Source: Dipetalonema caudispina (lineage: Eukaryota; Nematoda; Chromadorea; Rhabditida; Onchocercidae). Taken from it: a stretch of 27,888 nucleotides of DNA. Both the position numbers and the translations under genes were made by a program. How positions within the stretch are numbered: the stretch's first letter is position 1; each line of letters begins with the position of its first letter. Location: positions 1-27,888 of the forward strand of contig JABVXV010000545.1 of assembly GCA_013365325.1 (NCBI GenBank). Direction: 5' to 3'. Positions 22,901 through 27,888 of the stretch are shown here, piece by piece. The notes under the pieces are model-generated. The model did no database searches and was not told the origin of the DNA. It saw only the letters and a program-made list of their open reading frames with translations.

Positions 22901-23056
22901 ATTTCGATATTTTTTTCGGAGTATTTTCAAATCTAAATTTTTAATTAAAGTTTTTAACCTTGAAAAATGTGGCGTTGCTGAAATAGTTTGTTTGTTGATC
23001 GATTGTGTGCTGTTGGTTGTACGATTGTTTGCACTTATATTACTTTCTGCTTCCAT
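7763..23056 (-). CDS. pll-1: Phospholipase C-like inactive scaffold (PLC-L/PRIP family), 26 exons
   Basis: Exons: 22959-23056, 22256-22368, 21516-21665, 21065-21150, 20383-20506, 19553-19607, 19308-19437, 19135-19209, 18792-18896, 18223-18316, 17906-18109, 17229-17358, 16700-16874, 16197-16401, 15810-15936, 15485-15584, 15146-15250, 14559-14712, 14045-14191, 13305-13402, 10764-10922, 10500-10600, 9946-10084, 9068-9190, 8458-8646, 7763-7855. All phases agree and give about 1092 residues, close to human PLCL1 (about 1095). Order: docking motif near 55-59, PH 71-190, EF-hands 191-345, X box 365-515, acidic linker, Y box 583-670, C2 690-825, family-specific C-terminus 826-1092. Family members bind inositol phosphates and act as scaffolds (PP1, GABA-A receptor trafficking in mammals) rather than hydrolysing PIP2. 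The catalytic His of the X box is F381 here. The exon 22/23 junction is ambiguous. The symbol is by homology to C. elegans, from memory. Confidence 0.9.
8834..8954. repeat. Diverged 50-bp direct repeat in a pll-1 intron
   Basis: Segments 8834-8883 and 8905-8954 align without gaps over 50 bases, starting GAATTTTT and ending AAATTAAG. Most differences are transitions. The pair lies in the intron between exons 24 and 25. Confidence 0.75.
11248..11388. repeat. Imperfect (TAA)n trinucleotide tract
   Basis: Runs of AAT/TAA units interrupted by TAG, TGA and CAA variants over about 140 bases, followed by a T run at 11399-11412. It lies in the largest pll-1 intron. Confidence 0.9.
11943..11972. repeat. 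Perfect tandem 15-mer, two copies
   Basis: The unit ACCAGTACACATATT occurs twice head to tail with no mismatch, in the largest pll-1 intron. Confidence 0.9.
12221..12363. repeat. Imperfect inverted repeat with about 50-bp arms
   Basis: Arms 12226-12273 and 12311-12358 are reverse complements over 48 bases with eight mismatches and no gap, separated by a 37-base loop. The first 16 bases of the left arm (GATGAAGGCATATTCG) pair perfectly. Five further bases outside continue the symmetry with two more transitions. It could fold as a hairpin in the pre-mRNA or be a small MITE-like element or an inverted duplication. No clear target-site duplication was found. Confidence 0.85.
13305..14712 (-). 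other. pll-1: pll-1 exons 18-20: C2 domain
   Basis: Residues about 693-825. The C2 fold starts [15 protein letters not shown], followed by [13 protein letters not shown], then [20 protein letters not shown] and [14 protein letters not shown], ending [13 protein letters not shown]. The Asp-rich loop could bind calcium or lipid. Intron 18, inside this block, holds a diverged 90-bp duplication. Confidence 0.9.
14221..14448. repeat. Diverged 90-bp direct duplication in a pll-1 intron
   Basis: Segments 14221-14310 and 14359-14448 align over about 90 bases without obvious gaps. Shared blocks include AATGAAGGAT, AAAATTGCTGCAAAA and TTAGTTTTA. The copies are separated by 48 bases with T-runs, in the intron between exons 18 and 19. 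Confidence 0.85.
15146..16401 (-). other. pll-1: pll-1 exons 14-17: X-Y linker and Y half of the barrel
   Basis: Exon 14 begins [10 protein letters not shown] and carries an acidic, Ser-rich linker ([12 protein letters not shown]), then RKLSDLL of the Y box. The donor at 16197 (T|GTAAGC) joins 15936 so that [12 protein letters not shown] aligns gaplessly with the family; the longer open frame past it is intron. S590 and R624 align with substrate-binding S522 and R549 of PLC-delta1. [12 protein letters not shown] and [12 protein letters not shown] are hallmark Y-box segments, and GGCGYVLKP closes the barrel. Confidence 0.85.
16700..18109 (-). other. pll-1: pll-1 exons 11-13: X half of the PLC barrel, altered active site
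   Basis: Residues about 365-515. The normal SSHNTYL reads TSFNTSL, so the first catalytic His (H311 in PLC-delta1) is F381. Calcium-ligand equivalents N382, E411, D413 and E463 are kept. A gapless alignment from the VINEMAF helix back places H429 at the second catalytic His (H356), but the following GYTFTS is NRYGSS, and four extra residues precede it. At the PIP2-binding lysines, the K438 equivalent is I513 and the K440 equivalent is K515. E411-V412 spans an intron. Confidence 0.85.
18223..19607 (-). other. pll-1: pll-1 exons 6-10: EF-hand region
   Basis: Residues 191-344 match the PLC EF-hand lobe. The first loop ([10 protein letters not shown]) keeps an acidic first position and the central Gly, but is poor in calcium ligands. 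The next exons carry [20 protein letters not shown], and [12 protein letters not shown], which is the typical PLC helix leading to the X box. Likely structural rather than calcium-binding. Exon 9 ends at a GTTCAT donor. Confidence 0.8.
20383..21665 (-). other. pll-1: pll-1 exons 3-5: PH domain
   Basis: Residues 71-190 form a pleckstrin-homology domain closely parallel to PRIP. It starts SDCIQMM; a strand with IHWTP and [19 protein letters not shown] follows, and the C-terminal helix ends [14 protein letters not shown], with the conserved helix Trp present. In PRIP proteins this domain binds inositol trisphosphate and phosphoinositides. Basic residues in the early strands ([11 protein letters not shown]) are consistent with that. 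Confidence 0.85.
22256..23056 (-). other. pll-1: pll-1 exons 1-2: N-terminal region with RVxF-like motif
   Basis: Residues 1-70 are polar and Asn/Ser/Thr-rich, probably disordered. Residues 55-59 read KFVSF and fit the PP1-docking pattern (basic, hydrophobic V, any, F). They align with the KKTVSF segment of vertebrate PRIP, and the following EKK is also shared. The first donor is G|GTTAAA, a weak match, while the second is GTAAGT. Confidence 0.7.
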
Positions 23057-23062
23057 ATCGCT
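23057..23062 (-). promoter_or_regulatory. Possible spliced-leader trans-splice acceptor before pll-1
   Basis: On the minus strand, AAATATTTAG ends at 23061, leaving only four bases (CGAT) before the start codon at 23056. Such very short 5' leaders after a T-rich AG are typical of nematode genes that receive a spliced leader. No TATA-like promoter is evident. The acceptor lacks the strong TTTTCAG consensus, so this is tentative. Confidence 0.4.
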
Positions 23063-23308
23063 AAATATTTACACTTTACACGTAATTGTCATTTTTAAAT
23101 TTAAATTTAAGTATCACTGTGATGTTACGGTATGCTACAAAAATATAGCAATTTTGAAATGTTAATATTGGTAATTCTTAATATTAATTAAATATGAAGC
23201 AGATAGTATTGCAACTTCAAAGTATATACATAATGTTACAGCTAATATTGAAAATGATAATGTTAGCAATAAAAATTAATTATTAAAAATTCATTAAGTA
23301 AGTCATTA

Positions 23309-23605
23309 TCAAGCAGGCATATATTTACGGAAGGAAAAAAGCAAACAGCTGAAATAATTGTTAGAAACTAATGCTTAATAGGAAACTATCCTTTATAATA
23401 AGGTTGCAATTATATTAACAATACAAAAATTTAAGCATGTAGAACTTCAAAGACAGCTAGATAAACGCTTACTAGCTAATTTTAATAATGATCTAATCAA
23501 CTTTAAAAAACAAATATATGAAACAATGCCAAGCGAAGCTACACGATCTTTTTTTGGCAAGGTAATGGAATTTTTAACTAACATTTTCATATTAAGCGTA
23601 ACTTA
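23309..23605 (+). pseudogene. Bacterial-like ORF fragments of unknown identity
   Basis: Two neighbouring open stretches lie here in different frames. The first ends with SRHIFTEGKKQTAEIIVRN before a stop near 23379. The second (about 23382-23605) includes FKHVELQRQLDKRLLANF and YETMPSEATRSFFGKVMEF before a TAA. The amphipathic, charged make-up is unlike translated AT-rich nematode intergenic DNA. Neither has a proper start and I do not recognise a family. Because they sit directly before the reductase relic on the same strand, they may belong to the same decayed bacterial insertion. Confidence 0.4.
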
Positions 23606-23672
23606 AAAAATATCTTCTTAGAACATTTAAAAATATCTCTTATTTCTTAGTAAAAACATTATTTCTTAGTAA

Positions 23673-23755
23673 AATGTTATTTTAAGTTATGCTATGGAAG
23701 CTTTGATTGAAGCTTCCTCGAAAATATCTGACTTGAATGGTAAGCATGGAAACTG
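23673..23755 (+). pseudogene. C-terminal fragment of a bacterial-like gene overlapping the reductase relic
   Basis: An open frame gives YAMEALIEASSKISDLNGKH and ends at TGA. That stop overlaps the start of the next reading frame (ATG at 23746) by ten bases. Such an overlap of a stop with a downstream start is usual between adjacent bacterial genes and odd in nematode DNA. The upstream part is missing or broken by stops and by a duplicated 15-mer (TATTTCTTAGTAAAA near 23641 and 23660). The family is not recognised. Confidence 0.45.
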
Positions 23756-23826
23756 ATATAGTAGTAATAGGTGCAGGACCTATCGGAATTTTTACTGCTT
23801 TTCAAGCAGGAACATATATATCATAA
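23746..23826 (+). pseudogene. Relic of a Wolbachia-like ferredoxin/thioredoxin-type NADPH reductase (N-terminus only)
   Basis: Translation starts METDIVVIGAGPIGIFTAFQ followed by AG, then four unrelated residues and a stop. This is the beginning of the TrxR-like ferredoxin-NADP reductase family, with the GxGxxG-type FAD-binding motif (GAGPIG) intact. From memory, Rickettsiales and Wolbachia versions begin almost identically. The next expected segment (the end of the first Rossmann unit and the GGQC region) is absent, so only about 22 of roughly 330 residues remain. Together with the overlapping upstream fragment, the best explanation is a short, decayed nuclear insertion of Wolbachia DNA. It lies about 0.7 kb upstream of pll-1. 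A chance match is unlikely but the segment is short. Confidence 0.6.
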
Positions 23827-23829
23827 TAC

Positions 23830-26800
23830 ATCAGTTATACTACTTGTTAAAAATCTGATTGGAATTTTAATTTTTTCAAAAACCTTTTAGATATCTTAAA
23901 TTTGTAACAGAAGAAATTAAGCATAAAAATTATACTCGTATACATTTATTAAGCTATTTCCATCTCAAAATTTTATCAACATTGGAATTGTTATAATTAA
24001 TACAACATTGTATCAACTATTAAATATTCCAGATTTTTTAACTTTTAATAAACTTTGCATTCAAATAGAATGGAATAATTAAACATGAATTTAAGATTTA
24101 ATTTAAATGCAAAAAACTATCTGGGAAAGGTTGAAAATTATGGAATTATCGGTTGAAATAAATTATATTTAACGATTTTGATAATTTGCTGGTATTTTGT
24201 TAAGTTTTATTGTACATATGTGTCAAAAATTTCAATATTTGAGAAAAGCAAGTGCAAACAAATGATGTTTCAAATAAAAATATTAAAATTATTTTCAAAT
24301 AGAAAAGTTACAATTTGAAAGATTTGAAACAGCCTACTAGGACAATGACAAAAAAAAAATAAAAATATAGAAAAATTAATGAGGCCCATTAATAATTCTT
24401 GGCTTAAATTGAATGGCAGCAATAAGAGCAAAGAAATAGGAAGTATCGCTATTTGGTTAATTGCAAATTTCTAATTGGGAAAAGCTAACAATTTGAAGAT
24501 TGAAGCGTGAAGTGATAATTAGTTTCATTTAATATCATTCGATTTGAATTTTGCTTGGTATATTATTAAATTCTAATAACTTTGTTTTAACAAGTTTTTC
24601 CATTTTATCAACTTTATTGAAAAAAATTCATTCCATTCTTAATTTCAGTAAACATTTTGAACTCTTAATTTCAGCAAACATTTTGAAATTTTATTCTAGA
24701 TTTTTTAAAAATAATTTAACAAGAATGAAATAGAGTTTATTGGAAACGAAATAAAATCTTGAATTCAATAATCACGCAGAACCAATTGCGGATGGAAAAT
24801 AATTGTTCCTAAGGTAATTTAAGGATCAAATTTTAATTCATTGGATTTGCTTATAATCTCGAGAAGACAAGGGAGAAATAAACATAAGAGATAGTAGATG
24901 TATATTAATGGATAAATATGTAGAGAGTGAAAAGGAATACAATAAGATATATTCTTTGATAAGTTAATGGGATAACTTTACCTGTTTGAACTGTTTATTT
25001 AATTTGATTAATTCTAAAATTGAAAATACCCATCCGTCCCTTTCATTTTCTTTGAAGTACTCAATTCATCAAAACGATTTGCAATTTTTTCAAATCTTGT
25101 TTTCATTAAATTCGTAAATATCTGATTTATATTTAATACTTTAACAAAGTGTTTTAAATTTACTTGTGAATTTCATTTAACTTTCTTTCCTGTTCCAGTG
25201 TAATAATTGATTCTAACATCTTCATGAACTTTAAATTTAAATCAAAAAATTATGCAACTATTTCCAAATTCTAGCGTCGCAAAATTTTCTACTTTTTTTC
25301 TACGGATTAATTTTTTAGTAGTAAAATGAAATAATAAAAGAAAAAACTTTTATACTCATAATATACACTTACATATGTAATGTTAAAATTTGGAATATGT
25401 AAAAAATATCTTATTTTTTATAATTTTTAGTAACTTGAAAATCTTAATTTATTTTAATTAAATTCATTTCAATTTATTGAAAAGAGGAAATCGAGAAATT
25501 TCTGATATCCCTTGCATTCATCAATAAGATAATGCATTTTTACCATAACTTGCTTAAAAATTAACTTATTTTGTCCATTTCAAAAAGAATTAGAAGTGGA
25601 GCTTTGTTTAAATAGTGAAAGAATTGAAATTTTTTAAAAGCTACTCCAAATTCTCACATTTTCTTTCAGTTAGTGTTTCAAAATTTTGCATTATTTTTTT
25701 TTAATATTTTCTATTTCTTTAAACCTTCTACTCAAACATCGTTTGCTTGATTATCAATCTTCAATAATTTCCTTTTCATCACTTCATTATTGTATGCAAG
25801 AAGGTTTTTTAAGCTTAAACATAATATCTTTTTGATTAATTGATTAATGCTAAAAAAAAATTAAGCAACAAGATTTCACTTTTGATGAATTCGGTTTTTT
25901 TCTTTTTTTGAAGAAAAAAAAAAAGCAAATTGGAAGTTTCTTTGTTCTATACAATGAAAAAAAGATGTTCATACTATCCAATGTGAACGTTTCTACAACA
26001 AATATTGAAAAACAATTACTTAATTCTTTTAAAACAAATTTAAAATAAATTTTACGAATATATTGATAATATTTGAATGCCGCCAAATTGCATTTTCTCC
26101 CCATCGATTTTTTTTTTTTTCGTAAGCATATTAAAATGTATAGTTTCATTTTTTCTAAAGGGTTTGCTATTAAATAAAATAAATAATTTTAATAAGATAT
26201 TCAAAAATTGTTGCATTTTTTAGAACCTTTTTACTAAGAGAAATAACTGCGATTTCTAAATTCTTTTATTTTTTCAACAAATTTTAGGAAATTTATCATT
26301 TCTATCAAATTTTAGCAAGTGATATTTCAAACCTTTCCAATGAAATTAACTTAAAAGTCGTTAGTAAAAATGGAAATATATTTTAGGAAATGATTAATTC
26401 AAACGAGTCAATTTAATCCATGCATTATAATTATTCATAATTTTACATTCATATTTTCAATTTGTATTTTCTTAATTACTACTCAAATGTATAACGTTGA
26501 GACGTAAGTAGAAAAATAAAGTAAAAGAAAAGAAATGAACTAATAACCGAAGCATCTAATTATCACTAACAAAAGGATGAATATAATGTTATCATAGCAT
26601 ATGTAAACGAATTGTTACCATGTATGAAATAGTCAATATGCATTTGAAAAAACTATTTTCAATTTGCATAATTTTTTTCATAAATTGAAAAAATTTTATT
26701 ATTAATATTCTGATATTATAAGACGAAAATTTCTCACAAATATGCAAATTGCGAAAAAATTAATTAAATATGATGGAATATCAAAAATGAATGAGAGAGG

Positions 26801-27700
26801 TTGATTTACGATTAAAATAATTTATCTTTTCCATTTGTTTTAATTCTGTTGGAATTTTAATCATAATTTTTGTGATTGAATAGAAATAATGCTAACCACT
26901 GCTTCTATTATGCAACAACATACAAAATTATTCTTTCTAATCAAGATCGAAATATTTTTCGTATATAAAAAAAAGAAAATTATTTGTTTTTATGACTTAA
27001 TACAAAAAAAATTTGGAAATTTTTGATAAAAAAGTTTTTTTTCTCATATTATATTTTCTTTGGAGAAAATAATTTTTGGTTATTATTTTCACTTTTTCAA
27101 TCTTAGAGTCAACCTTTTTAAGTATACATTTCATTATCGTTTCAATGATAAAATATGAGAAAAGCGAAGCACAAAAAATTGAAAATTATTACAATGGATG
27201 GATATAATTATTGATATAAAATTAATCTCTTTACCACGCACAAATTATATATTTCTACAGAATAAATGTTATATCAATATTCATATATTTTTTATAAATA
27301 AATATTAATCTTTTCTAATGGAGCATATAAGCTAATCATATATATATATACGAAATGAGTGACAGGAAAAAGTCTGCTTGATAGATATTTTAAGAAAATC
27401 ATTAGTAAAAAGAAGAATGGGCAATAAGTAGTAATTAAAGAGTAGCTAAAGTATCTTCCAAACAATATAAGCAATGATGCTGACTAGTACTACGAATAAA
27501 TAAGGATAGTAATTGGTTAAGTGGGCATTATTGAACTGAAATTAGCAAATATTCAACTTGAAAAGATTTATTTGATTATTTAAGTATGCGCCAGTAACAG
27601 CTTTTTAAATCTTTCAATTGTAAATTAAAATGTTGAGGAGTTTTGTGTGAGAGAGAGATGGAAGGTTGGGTACGATAGGTAAACCATGATAAAAATAAGT
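23830..27700. other. Gene-poor AT-rich region upstream of pll-1
   Basis: No ORF here has a recognisable domain or supported splice sites; those at 24551-24733, 25850-26149 and 27292-27474 are low-complexity and hydrophobic or Lys-rich, as expected from AT-rich DNA. A 26-bp tandem duplication lies at 24637. I found no tRNA-like A and B boxes. Further decayed bacterial segments cannot be excluded by eye. Confidence 0.5.
24637..24688. repeat. Tandem 26-bp duplication
   Basis: The unit starting TCTTAATTTCAG and containing AAACATTTTGAA occurs at 24637-24662 and 24663-24688, with one internal T/C difference and a different last base. Confidence 0.85.

Positions 27701-27888
<188 letters not shown>

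Noticed and set aside
25850..26149. Minus-strand ORF of 99 codons
   Set aside because: Composed of Lys and Phe runs from A and T homopolymers; no domain, no splice context and no codon-use signal.

Overview
This is a very AT-rich, intron-rich eukaryotic window that looks like nematode nuclear DNA. Introns end in short T-rich AG acceptors, one start codon lies four bases after a possible trans-splice acceptor, and a small Wolbachia-like bacterial gene relic is present. The relic points to a filarial worm. That placement is inference; no sequence search could be run.

The main content is one large gene on the minus strand (23056 down to 7763). I reconstructed it as 26 exons that keep frame throughout, giving about 1092 residues. 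It encodes a phospholipase C-like protein of the PLC-L/PRIP family (PLCL1/PLCL2 in vertebrates, pll-1 in C. elegans), with the order N-terminal PP1-docking-like motif, PH, EF-hands, X box, acidic linker, Y box, C2 and a family-specific C-terminal region. The first catalytic histidine of active PLCs is phenylalanine here (F381). The position of the second histidine, which is Thr in the vertebrate family members, still carries His (H429). The gene therefore looks like an inactive scaffold that lost catalysis by a different substitution from the vertebrate proteins.

On the plus strand, 761-5478 holds a second, smaller gene that converges on the first. Two shared 3' exons (4822-5000 and 5293-5478) can be spliced in frame to either of two first exons (761-1067 or 2601-2682). 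The shared part has a weak doublecortin-like look; its function is not established.

Upstream of the pll-1-like gene, about 23310-23830 contains small ORFs unlike the surrounding DNA. One is the first 22 residues of a bacterial ferredoxin/thioredoxin-type NADPH reductase with an intact dinucleotide-binding motif, best explained as a decayed Wolbachia insertion.

The rest is intergenic or intronic: 1-760, 5479-7762 and 23830-27888 hold no gene I can support. Microsatellites and several diverged local duplications lie in introns and flanks, including a roughly 53-bp-arm inverted repeat in the largest intron.
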